Of a stretch of 58,489 bases of DNA, positions 26,752 to 35,600 are shown piece after piece. The notes under the pieces were generated by a model, which had not been told where the DNA came from, did no database searches, and worked only from the letters and a program-made list of their open reading frames with translations. Both the position numbers and the translations under genes were made by a program. Within the stretch, counting starts at the first letter, position 1. Each line of letters opens with the position of its first letter. Where the stretch lies: contig JASGLP010000012.1 of NCBI GenBank assembly GCA_030156895.1, forward strand, positions 1 to 58,489. The letters run 5' to 3'. The stretch is from Eubacteriaceae bacterium (GTDB lineage Bacteria; Bacillota; Clostridia; Eubacteriales; Eubacteriaceae).

Positions 26752-26792
26752 AAAGCCATCAGGATTTTATTTTTATGAGAACGGAGAGAGAA

Positions 26793-27623
26793 ATGAATAT
26801 CAAATTGATTGCATTAGATATGGATGGCACCACCTTAAAGAGTGACTTTAAGTCCATCACCCAAAGAACGGAAGCGGCATTAAAGGCCGCCATTGAACAG
26901 GGGATTCATGTGGTACCGTCAACCGGTAGAATTCTTGGTCAGCTGCCGGAATCAGTAACAAGTATCCCAGGGGTTAATTATGCGGTGACATCAAACGGTG
27001 CATCCGTCGTTAATTTACAAACCCGGGAAGTGATCAGCTCTAACTATATCGGAGCCGGAAGTGTTAAAAAAATTATTCCCATGATTGCCCGTAAGAATCT
27101 GCTTTGTGAAGTTTATCATAATGGCCAGTCCTATGCGGAGCATCGTTTTTTTGAAAGTCTTGAAGAGCTGGAAGGGTTCCCACCAGATTTGATTGATTTT
27201 ATCAAAAACAAATCCGTTACGGTGGATTCGATTTTGGAATTTACAAATGCCAAGGCGGCGGAAATTGAAAAAATTAATATTCCCCTTTTAAGTGATCATA
27301 ACCATCGTTTGCTGTGGCAAAAATTTTCCCGGATTAAAGGGGTGACTTTAACCCAGGCCATCGCCAGCAATATCGAAGTGAATCATCGTAATTCCAATAA
27401 GGGTCAGGGCTTGAAGCAGCTTTGTAAGATCTTGGATGTAAAGCCTTCTGAAATTATGGCTGTTGGGGATAGCGATAACGATATAAAAATGCTGGAATTC
27501 GCCGGCCTGCCTGTCGCGGTGGGCAATGCCTCCGATGATGTCAAAGCTGTGGCCAAAGAAATCACCCTCCCCTTCGATCAGGATGGTGTCGCCCACGCCA
27601 TTGAAAAATTTGCGCTAAAATAA
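26793..27623 (+). CDS. Cof-type HAD superfamily hydrolase
   Basis: A 276-residue phosphatase of HAD subfamily IIB. Motif I is LDMDGTTLKSD, motif II falls in VPSTGR, and motif III/IV is GDSDNDIKMLEFAGLPVAVGNA. The likely substrates are sugar phosphates or similar; the exact one is not predictable. The start ATG 26793 follows GGAGAGAG; an in-frame ATG at 26775 precedes that RBS. Repeats lie on both sides, so the gene stands alone. Confidence 0.9.
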   Translation: MNIKLIALDMDGTTLKSDFKSITQRTEAALKAAIEQGIHVVPSTGRILGQLPESVTSIPGVNYAVTSNGASVVNLQTREVISSNYIGAGSVKKIIPMIARKNLLCEVYHNGQSYAEHRFFESLEELEGFPPDLIDFIKNKSVTVDSILEFTNAKAAEIEKINIPLLSDHNHRLLWQKFSRIKGVTLTQAIASNIEVNHRNSNKGQGLKQLCKILDVKPSEIMAVGDSDNDIKMLEFAGLPVAVGNASDDVKAVAKEITLPFDQDGVAHAIEKFALK

Positions 27624-27638
27624 AGCCGGACATGACCT

Positions 27639-27817
27639 CGAATTGAAGACAAGGTAATATAAACTCCTGAGCACCGACAATTGGCTTTTCAGTTGGCTGC
27701 ATCGGAGCGAACAGTTGCTGAAAAAGCGTATCATTAGTGCTTGCAAATTGGGCAACTGTACGAATCCGCAGCAGCCTACGAAATCCAATTGGTCGGTGCG
27801 GGGTTTATCTACAAACT
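27639..27817 (+). repeat. Terminator-nested repeat, copy 6
   Basis: A diverged copy of about 179 bp with the closing stem intact, but ATCGGAGCGA and CCGCAGCAGCC in place of the usual boxes. The flanks share TAAAGCCGGACA (27621-27632 and 27817-27828); the left terminator copy has decayed after that, while the right one is functional. Confidence 0.82.
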
Positions 27818-27841
27818 AAAGCCGGACACGGCTTTTTTTTT
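27818..27841 (+). terminator. Intrinsic terminator of the HAD gene
   Basis: AAAGCCG and CGGCTTT pair around a four-base loop, followed by a run of T. From here to ridA (27842-27993) only a weak promoter-like TTGTAA...TAGACT is visible. Confidence 0.82.
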
Positions 27842-27993
27842 CGTGTAAATTTAAGCAGGCTTGAGTGAAAAAGAAGACCGCGAAGTTTGTTTTATTTGAT
27901 AAAATCTTATCCGTGCCATTTCTTGTAAACCATTTCCTGATGTGCTAGACTAACAGTTAGTAAATCAGAAATTTTTTAAGGGGGCAGACAAGA

Positions 27994-28380
27994 ATGGAAA
28001 AAAAGGCTATTACAGCCCAGAAAGCGCCGGAGGCTTTGGGTCCATATTGCCATGCGGTAATGGCAGGTGAAACGCTTTATATATCTGGGCAGCTGGGAAT
28101 TAATCCCGAGTCAGGAGAACTTTTGCAGGGGCTTGAGAATCAGGTAAGTCAGAGCTTTGACAATCTAGCGGCGATTCTTGATGCGGCGGGTATGAAAAAA
28201 GATGAGATCGTAAAAACAACGCTGTTCATAAAAAACATGGCTGATTTTTCGAAAATCAATGACTTATACCAGGCATTTTTTAAGGGTGTTGCTGTTTATC
28301 CTGCCAGAGCATGTGTGGAGGTTGCGGCGCTTCCTAAAGCAGCTTTGTTTGAAATTGAAGCCATAGCTGTTAAGGCTTAG
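27994..28380 (+). CDS. RidA family reactive intermediate deaminase
   Basis: A 128-residue RidA/YjgF protein, which hydrolyses reactive enamines and imines arising from PLP enzymes. The signature is visible: APEALGPYCHAVMAGETLYISGQLG near the start (key part LGPYCHAV), the conserved arginine in YPARACVEVAALPK, and the C-terminal FEIEAIAVKA. The RBS is AAGGGGGCAG. A YheO/DauR-like regulator follows after 20 bases; such pairs occur with amino-acid catabolic functions. Confidence 0.93.
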   Translation: MEKKAITAQKAPEALGPYCHAVMAGETLYISGQLGINPESGELLQGLENQVSQSFDNLAAILDAAGMKKDEIVKTTLFIKNMADFSKINDLYQAFFKGVAVYPARACVEVAALPKAALFEIEAIAVKA

Positions 28381-28400
28381 TCACTCAGGGAGACATAGAG

Positions 28401-29051
28401 ATGAATAAAGAACTGGAAGTTTATGTCACATTGGTTGATTTTTTAGCCGAGTTTATGGGTGAAAATACCGAAGTGGTTTTGCATGACATGACGGACTGGC
28501 ATCATTCGGTGGTGGCCATCAGAAATGGCTATATTAGTGGCCGTAAAGTTGGTGATCCGATAACAGAGGTGTCTTTGCGCATTTTAAAAAGCCAGATTCA
28601 TTTAAAAAAAGACTTTATCTGGAATGATCCGGTTAAACTTAAGAAAAAGGAAACCATTCGTTCCGGAACCTGGTTCATCAAGGACAATGAGAATCTGATT
28701 GGTATGCTTTGCATTAATTCGGACGATGAAGAGATCATTAAAGTCAGAGATATTTTGAATCGCATGATCAAAAAAAATGTTGAAATCAAAACGGAAGTAG
28801 ATGCCGAAAAATACAGTGTGGATGCCAAGGAACTGGTAGATAAACACCTGACCCATCTACAACCCAAATGGGCAGTCAAGGTTAAGATGATGAAGAAAAA
28901 GGAAAAAGTGGAGCTGGTCAGAAAACTGGATGAAATGGGAACTTTTTCTGTTAAAGGCAGCATCTGGTATCTGGCTAATCTCTTAAATGTCTCGGTGCCG
29001 ACCCTCTATCGTTATATTGCTCAGGCCAAAGAAATAGAAGATCAGGGGTAA
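28401..29051 (+). CDS. YheO/DauR-like transcriptional regulator (PAS-like + HTH)
   Basis: 216 residues. The N-terminal YheO-like PAS domain is recognised by the FMGENTEVVLHDM and VVAIRNGYISGRKVGDP stretches. The C-terminal DauR-type helix-turn-helix ends in GSIWYLANLLNVSVPTLYRYI. The ligand is unknown; DauR itself responds to D-amino acids in proteobacteria. The gap to ridA is short, so the two genes are probably one transcript, and the regulator may control RidA. Confidence 0.83.
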   Translation: MNKELEVYVTLVDFLAEFMGENTEVVLHDMTDWHHSVVAIRNGYISGRKVGDPITEVSLRILKSQIHLKKDFIWNDPVKLKKKETIRSGTWFIKDNENLIGMLCINSDDEEIIKVRDILNRMIKKNVEIKTEVDAEKYSVDAKELVDKHLTHLQPKWAVKVKMMKKKEKVELVRKLDEMGTFSVKGSIWYLANLLNVSVPTLYRYIAQAKEIEDQG

Positions 29052-29100
29052 GGTTAAGACTTTTCAAAAAATCCTTTTTCTTAAAGTGGGGCTTCTCGAT

Positions 29101-29129
29101 TTTACAAATGACAGAAAATGACATATAAT
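29101..29129 (+). promoter_or_regulatory. Promoter of the uppS-cdsA-rseP-ispG-polC operon
   Basis: TTTACA (29101-29106) and TATAAT (29124-29129) have exactly 17 bases between them. This is a strong match, 85 bases before the uppS start. Confidence 0.75.
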
Positions 29130-29139
29130 AGAAGAAACA

Positions 29140-29189
29140 TTTTTTGCAATCATCTTACGATCAGTAATACAGCATGGTATTGCAAAAAA
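29140..29189 (+). promoter_or_regulatory. Long inverted repeat in the uppS leader
   Basis: TTTTTTGCAAT (29140-29150) is fully complementary to ATTGCAAAAAA (29179-29189) with a 28-base loop. It would form at the very 5' end of the mRNA, before the RBS AAGGAAGG. Confidence 0.55.
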
Positions 29190-29214
29190 GAAGATATTTG
29201 AAGGAAGGTGAATT

Positions 29215-29916
29215 ATGACCATTCAAACACAAAACATGCCGGAGCATATCGCCATCATTATGGATGGCAATGGCCGATGGGCAAAAAAAAGGAATCGTCC
29301 GCGATTGTTTGGACACAACGCGGGAATGAAAACCCTTAAAAAAATTGTCCGTGCTTCCTCAGATTTTGGAATTAAAATTTTGACGGTCTATGCCTTTTCG
29401 ACAGAAAACTGGAAACGCAGCGAAGATGAAGTCAGTGGGCTGATGAAGATTGCCGTTGATTATTTTACCAGTGAAGTCAAAGAATTACATGAGAACAATG
29501 TAAAAGTCAACGTGATTGGCGATTTAAAGCGATTAAGCCCTAAAGTGTTAGATGCAGCGCAAAAGGCAATGGCGTTAACAGAAAACAACAGTGGACTGAT
29601 TTTTAATGTGGCCCTAAATTATGGTGGCCGAGATGAAATCGTCTCGGCGGTTAAAGCCTTAATGAATGACGGGATTGCGGCTGATGAGGTTACTGAGGAA
29701 ATGCTTGCAAATAAACTTTACACTGCGGGAATGCCGGATCCTGATTTGGTGCTGCGAACCTCGGGTGAGAAACGAATTAGTAATTTTTTGCTTTGGCAGA
29801 TGGCCTACTCAGAAATTTTCTTTATTGACACCCTCTGGCCTGATTTTGATGAAGCCGCCTATCTTGAACTGATTGAAGCCTATCAGAAAAGGAACAGAAC
29901 ATATGGCTCGGCGTAA
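29215..29916 (+). CDS. uppS: Isoprenyl (undecaprenyl diphosphate) synthase
   Basis: A cis-prenyltransferase of 233 residues that makes undecaprenyl diphosphate, the lipid carrier for cell-wall synthesis. The signature HIAIIMDGNGRWAKKRNRPR opens the protein, with the catalytic aspartate in MDGNGR. VYAFSTENWKR and the C-terminal LVLRTSGEKRISNFLLWQ and TLWPDF motifs are complete. The start follows AAGGAAGGTG. cdsA overlaps the end by 14 bases. Confidence 0.96.
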   Translation: MTIQTQNMPEHIAIIMDGNGRWAKKRNRPRLFGHNAGMKTLKKIVRASSDFGIKILTVYAFSTENWKRSEDEVSGLMKIAVDYFTSEVKELHENNVKVNVIGDLKRLSPKVLDAAQKAMALTENNSGLIFNVALNYGGRDEIVSAVKALMNDGIAADEVTEEMLANKLYTAGMPDPDLVLRTSGEKRISNFLLWQMAYSEIFFIDTLWPDFDEAAYLELIEAYQKRNRTYGSA

Positions 29917-30739
29917 AAAAAAGGATAATTCGTCCCTTAGAACCCGGGTCATTACTTCGGTGGTGGGTTTGCCAATTTTGATTGGAATTTTGGCATTAGG
30001 TGGGATCTGGTTGGTGCTGGGAGTGCTGATGCTCACTTTCGTGGGAACACTGGAATTTTCATCGGCAATTAATCATCTAATCATTCCCAGAATATCTTAT
30101 GCCTTCATGCTGATCTTATCTTTCTTGATGGTTATTACAATCAAGCTGGATTATAATTTCGGTCTGCCCATGCTTTTAATCTGTTTTATTATCATGTTCT
30201 GCTACGAGATTGCAACTGGCAAATTGGGAATTCAGCGGACTGGTTCGATGCTTCTTGGAATCGTATATGTACCGGTGATGTTTTCGCATCTTTTTTTATT
30301 TGAGACGATCAGCAGAGGCATCTACTATTTATGGCTGATATTTGTAATTGCTTTTGTGACGGATACATCAGCCTATTTTGTCGGGCGCTTTTTTGGAAAC
30401 CGCAAACTTGCCCCCAAGATCAGCCCCAAAAAAACCATTGCCGGAAGTATCGGCGGAATTATTTTTGCGGCTCTGGCGGCGATGCTTTACGGGAATATCT
30501 TACGAACTTATTTTGATTTTGATCTTGCCTGGTACTGGTATATCGGGATTGGTGTGCTTGGATCTGTAGCCGGTCAATGCGGCGACCTGACAGCCTCGAT
30601 GATAAAAAGAAAAGCCAATATCAAGGATTTCAGCCAGGTTCTGCCAGGTCATGGCGGGGTTCTGGATCGTTTTGACAGCATTATTTTTATTATTCCGATT
30701 ATTTATATTTTTGCCCGATTAACCTTCGGGATAACTTAG
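29903..30739 (+). CDS. cdsA: Phosphatidate cytidylyltransferase (CDP-diglyceride synthase)
   Basis: An integral membrane enzyme of 278 residues making CDP-diacylglycerol for phospholipid synthesis. A basic N-terminus (MARRKKKDN) leads into about eight membrane helices. The family signature near the C-terminus is represented by GGVLDRFDSIIFIIP, and SPKKTIAGSIGG lies in the loop before. The start ATG 29903 follows AAAAGGA; the ORF extends further up, inside uppS. dxr, often found after cdsA, is missing here and lies at 37226-38368. Confidence 0.93.
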   Translation: MARRKKKDNSSLRTRVITSVVGLPILIGILALGGIWLVLGVLMLTFVGTLEFSSAINHLIIPRISYAFMLILSFLMVITIKLDYNFGLPMLLICFIIMFCYEIATGKLGIQRTGSMLLGIVYVPVMFSHLFLFETISRGIYYLWLIFVIAFVTDTSAYFVGRFFGNRKLAPKISPKKTIAGSIGGIIFAALAAMLYGNILRTYFDFDLAWYWYIGIGVLGSVAGQCGDLTASMIKRKANIKDFSQVLPGHGGVLDRFDSIIFIIPIIYIFARLTFGIT

Positions 30740-30746
30740 GAGACCA

Positions 30747-31541
30747 ATGAATCCAATTACCATACTTGTAACCCTTCTTATCTTAAGCATTTTAGTCGTC
30801 AGTCATGAATTTGGCCATTTTATTGCTGCCCGCAAAGTTGGTGTTTTTGTCGAAGAATTTGCTATCGGCATGGGACCTAAACTTTTTAGTCGTCAGGGAA
30901 AAGAGACCCTTTTTTCGATTCGGCTGTTTCCAATTGGTGGTTTTTGTAAAATGCGCGGCGAAGAGCCTGAACTCGATGAGGACGGCAATTATTTACCGGC
31001 GGACCCTGATAAGACCATTGATGAAAGAAGCTTTGAAGCTAAAACAAAAGGCCAAAAACTTTTAATTTTAGTTGCCGGTTCAGCGATGAATATTATCTTT
31101 GCCTGGTTTTGCCTGCTTGTTTTAGCGATTTTAGTGGGCAATACTAATCCGCTGGATATTCTAAGATTAGCCTTTATTAATACCGCCAATTTTGCCGGGA
31201 TTATCTTTCAGTCTTTTGCCATGCTTTTTTCCGGTCAGGCTGGTCTCAATGACGTAGCCGGGCCAATTGGGATGGTTTCCATGGTTGATACTTTTTTAAA
31301 TAACGGTTTTGTCAGCCTTCTGGCCTTTACGGCCTTAATCAGTGTCAACCTCGGGGTGATCAATATGATGCCCCTTCCAGCTCTGGATGGCGGACGCGTG
31401 CTGATCATTCTGATTGAAATGATCACCCGGAAAAAATTTTCACCGGAAATCGAAGGGCGCATTAATTTTGTTGGCTTTGTTTTGTTAATGGGTCTGGCAG
31501 TTGTGATCGCTTTTAACGATATTATGCGTTTAAGTGCCTAG
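30747..31541 (+). CDS. rseP: RseP-type site-2 protease without PDZ domain
   Basis: A membrane zinc metalloprotease that cleaves anti-sigma factors or signal peptides in the membrane. The zinc site HEFGH (His20, Glu21, His24) and the third ligand in PLPALDGGR (Asp214) are intact. It has only 264 residues. The stretch between the second and third membrane segments is about 20 residues (around 130-150), where RseP/RasP proteins carry one or two PDZ domains. The frame is continuous, so this is a natural short form rather than a frameshift. Its place between cdsA and ispG is the classical one. Confidence 0.9.
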   Translation: MNPITILVTLLILSILVVSHEFGHFIAARKVGVFVEEFAIGMGPKLFSRQGKETLFSIRLFPIGGFCKMRGEEPELDEDGNYLPADPDKTIDERSFEAKTKGQKLLILVAGSAMNIIFAWFCLLVLAILVGNTNPLDILRLAFINTANFAGIIFQSFAMLFSGQAGLNDVAGPIGMVSMVDTFLNNGFVSLLAFTALISVNLGVINMMPLPALDGGRVLIILIEMITRKKFSPEIEGRINFVGFVLLMGLAVVIAFNDIMRLSA

Positions 31542-31549
31542 GAGTGGCC

Positions 31550-32608
31550 ATGCGAAGGAAAACAAGACAAGTAAAAATCGGAGATGTCTTTATCGGAGGG
31601 GACCATCCGATTGCAATCCAATCAATGACCAACACCGATACGCGTGATATCGAAAAAACGGTTGCTCAGATTAATGCCCTGGAAGCAGCTGGTTGTCAGC
31701 TGGTGCGCGTGGCTGTTCCCGATCAGGCAGCAGCGCAGGCAATCGGGTCAATTAAAAAAAATATCAATATTCCTTTAATTGCTGATATTCATTTTGATTA
31801 TCGGCTGGCGCTTTTATCGATTGCGCAGGGAATTGACAAGCTGCGGATTAATCCCGGCAATATTGGTCATAAAAACAAGGTCAAAGAAATTGTGGCAATG
31901 GCCAAAGAACGGGGCATTCCGATTCGAATTGGGGTTAATGCCGGTTCACTAGACAAAGAACTGCTGCAAAAAAATGGTGGTCATCCCACTGCGGAACTGA
32001 TGCTTGAATCAGCCCGTCAACATATTGCCATTTTAGAAGACCTGAATTTTACCGATATCGTTGTCTCCCTAAAATCTTCTGATGTTCGTCTTTCCATCGA
32101 TTCCTACCGGGCTTTTTCGGAAGCCTATGACTATCCGCTCCATCTGGGGATTACTGAAGCTGGGTTATTAAGAACTTCGGCGGTTAAATCGGCCATCGGC
32201 ATGGGCAACTTATTGCTGGATGGGATTGGCGATACCATGAGAGTTTCCGTAACGGGCGACCCGATCACGGAAATTGCTGTAGCCAGAGATATTTTATCAG
32301 CCATTGGGCTTTACCAGGGGCATAAACAGGCAGCACAACTGATTGCCTGTCCGACCTGTGGCCGCACTGAAATTGATTTGATCAGTATTGCCCAAAAAGT
32401 CGATCAGGCTCTGCAGGGAGTTGATAAAAAGATTAATGTGGCCGTTATGGGCTGTATTGTCAATGGCCCTGGGGAAGCTAAAGAAGCGGATATCGGCATC
32501 GCTGGCGGCAAAAACAAAGCAGTCCTCTTTAAAAAGGGGGAGATTGTCAGAACGGTGGCAGAAACAGAAATTATTTCGGCATTGATGGATGAAATAAACA
32601 AAATGTGA
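31550..32608 (+). CDS. ispG: 4-hydroxy-3-methylbut-2-en-1-yl diphosphate synthase
   Basis: IspG (GcpE), about 352 residues, the penultimate enzyme of the MEP isoprenoid pathway. [4Fe-4S] ligands lie in CPTCGRTEID and GCIVNGPGE. The N-terminal barrel shows PIAIQSMTNTDTRD and PLIADIHFDYRLA. The start is ATG 31550 after TAGGAG; GTG 31544 lies inside that RBS. The end overlaps polC by four bases. Confidence 0.95.
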   Translation: MRRKTRQVKIGDVFIGGDHPIAIQSMTNTDTRDIEKTVAQINALEAAGCQLVRVAVPDQAAAQAIGSIKKNINIPLIADIHFDYRLALLSIAQGIDKLRINPGNIGHKNKVKEIVAMAKERGIPIRIGVNAGSLDKELLQKNGGHPTAELMLESARQHIAILEDLNFTDIVVSLKSSDVRLSIDSYRAFSEAYDYPLHLGITEAGLLRTSAVKSAIGMGNLLLDGIGDTMRVSVTGDPITEIAVARDILSAIGLYQGHKQAAQLIACPTCGRTEIDLISIAQKVDQALQGVDKKINVAVMGCIVNGPGEAKEADIGIAGGKNKAVLFKKGEIVRTVAETEIISALMDEINKM

Positions 32609-35600
32609 GGCATGTTTTGAGTATACAAAAAAAGCAGGCGCATTATCAGAAAATTATCACAGCCCATGAACTTCAGACAGAACAAATTAAAATCAATTCC
32701 CAGCAGGAGGAATTGATTTTTAAATTTCAGACCTTGAAAAAAGAAGTGGATGCAGAGGCGGTCAAGAAACAGTTGATCGATGTTTTTGATTTTGCCCGCA
32801 ACTTGAAAATAGAAATAAGTCATAAATCCTACCAGTCAGCCCAAGAACTTTATCAGGATGAAAAGGATCTGATTGTCGAAAAGCTGACTGGCATCAATTT
32901 AAAAATAGCTGGCGTTATTTTAGTCAATACCTTAACGGCGGAAGGTGATTCTTTTTATTTAAAAGCCCGTTCAACGGATACCGTTGATACTGAAACCTGG
33001 GAAATCTTTAAAAGCCGTTTCCGTCGTATTGTCCATGAAGAATATGGACTTGATTGCCAGCTGGTCATTTCCTTTATGGATCATCAGGCGGTCAGAGAAA
33101 AAAGCCGCGAAGACCTGAATAAAAAATTGTCGACCATTAACCCGGATGCGACGTCAACACCAGCTCCAGTTAAAACAGGTCGAAAAGGCAGCAAGAACAT
33201 CGAGCCGATAAAGGCTGAAAAACCCGGTGATGTTATTCTCGGTAAGGCGATTAAAGCGATACCGACTTTTTTAAAGGACATCGATTTTTCCTTAGGAGGC
33301 GAATCGGAAGGCCAGAATGTGGTCGTTAACGGAACCATTTTTGGGGTCGATATTCGAGAGCTGCGCAGTGGAAAGACGCTTTTAAGCTTTAATCTGACCG
33401 ATGATACCGGCTCAATCACGGCCAAAATTTTCACTGAATCTGAAGATCTCTGTCAGCATATTAATAAGGGCATGGTGGTGTCCGTCGAGGGCCGCCTGAA
33501 ATATGATGAATTTGCCTCGGAGCTGATGCTATTTCCCCGCAACATTGTCCTGTCATCCAAGCAAAAAAAACGCGACGATGCTCCGGTCAAGCGAGTGGAA
33601 CTCCATATGCACAGCCAATTCAGTGCCATGGATGCCGTTAGCAAAGTGGAAAAAATAATGGAACAGGCCGTTAATTATGGCCATGATATGATTGGGATTA
33701 CTGATCATGGTGTTCTGCAGGCATACCCGGAAATGATGGCTCTGGGACGAAAGAATAAAATTAAGGTGCTCTATGGCCTTGAAGGCTACCTGGTTGATGA
33801 CCAGATGGATCTGATCGTTGGTCCCAAAGACCAGGATTTTACCGGGGAGTTTGTTTTTTTCGATCTGGAAACCACGGGCTTTATTCCCGGCAATCACCGG
33901 ATCATTGAAATTGCGGCGGTTAGAATCCGGAACAATCAGATCATTGATCAGTTTAATACCCTTGTTAATCCGCACTGTGAGGTGCCTCTGGAAATTACTG
34001 AGTTAACAGGGATCACAAGTCAAATGGCCGCTGGTGGAATGGAAGAAGTTCAGGCAGTCAAGGAATTTTTTACTTTTATCGGGGATGCTGTCTTGGTCGC
34101 TCATAATGCGGCATTTGATATGAGCTTTATCGAAAAAGCGATGGAAGACCATAGTATTAGCCGAGAAAACACCTGGATTGACACCCTGGCTATGGCTCGT
34201 TGTTTGTTGACTCAAATTACCAGACATAATCTCAAGAAGCTGACAAGCTTTTTTAAGATTGAACTCAATAACCATCACCGAGCCTTGGATGATGCCATGG
34301 CTTCGGCTCGAGTCTTTTTAAAATTGCTGGAGCTGGCCGAGAAAAAGGACTGCAAAAGCATTCAGGATTTGTCGACCTTATCCCAGCGTGATCGAAACAT
34401 AAAAATCAACTATCCCTATCATGTCATCATCTACGCCAAAAATCAGCAGGGGATTAAAGACCTCTATAAAATTGTTTCCGAATCCCATCTAAACTATTTT
34501 CACAAGAAACCGCGAATTCCCCGTTCATTGTTGATTGAAAACCGGGAAAACCTATTAATTGGCTCAGCTTGTGAAGCAGGAGAGCTGTATAAGGCTTTCA
34601 TCAATAACAAACCAAAACAGGAAATCATTAAAATTGCGTCATTCTATGATTATTTGGAGATCCAGCCTTTGGGCAATAATCAGTTTTTGATCGAAAACAA
34701 AAGCATTCCCGATGTGGAGGGCCTAAAAAGGATTAACCGGGAAATCATTGAACTGGGTCGGGAAATGAACAAGTTGGTAGTGGCCACGGGAGATGTTCAC
34801 TTTGTTAACCGGGAGGACAGTTTGTACAGAGAAATTCTCTTTACTGGCCAGGGCTATAAGGATGCACATAATCAGCCGCCTCTTTATTACCGGACTACTC
34901 AGGAAATGCTGGATGAATTTGCCTATCTTGATGCCGAGACGGCTCAAGCAGTGGTCATTGACAATACCCGTAAAATCGGTCAGATGATCGAAGATGTTCT
35001 GCCCATCCCCGATGGGACTTATACCCCGGTGATGGAAGGGTCGGACGATGAGATCAGAAACATGGTGGTTGCCCGGGCACACGAAATGTTTGGCGATCCC
35101 CTGCCGGAAAATGTGGAGCAGCGGATGAATCGGGAACTGGATTCAATCATTGGCAATGGTTATTCCGTTTTATACCTGATTGCCCAGAAACTGGTAGCCC
35201 ATTCCATGGAAGACGGCTACCTGGTTGGTTCGCGTGGATCGGTGGGATCCTCCTTTGTGGCCACTCTCTGTGGGATTACCGAGGTTAATCCCCTGGCGCC
35301 CCACTATCGCTGTCCGGAATGTCAGCAGTCGGAATTTTTTGATTCCAACGAGGTTGGGGTTGGACCGGATTTGCCAGACAAAAATTGCCCTCATTGCGGA
35401 GCTTTAATGGTAAAAGACGGCTTTGACATACCGTTTGAAACCTTCCTTGGCTTTGAAGGAGATAAAGAGCCTGATATCGATTTGAATTTCTCCGGTGAAA
35501 ATCAGGCGGAAGCGCATCGCTACACGGAAGTGCTTTTTGGAAAAGGCAAAGTATTTAGGGCCGGAACCATCTCGACCATTGCCGATAAAACAGCCTTTGG

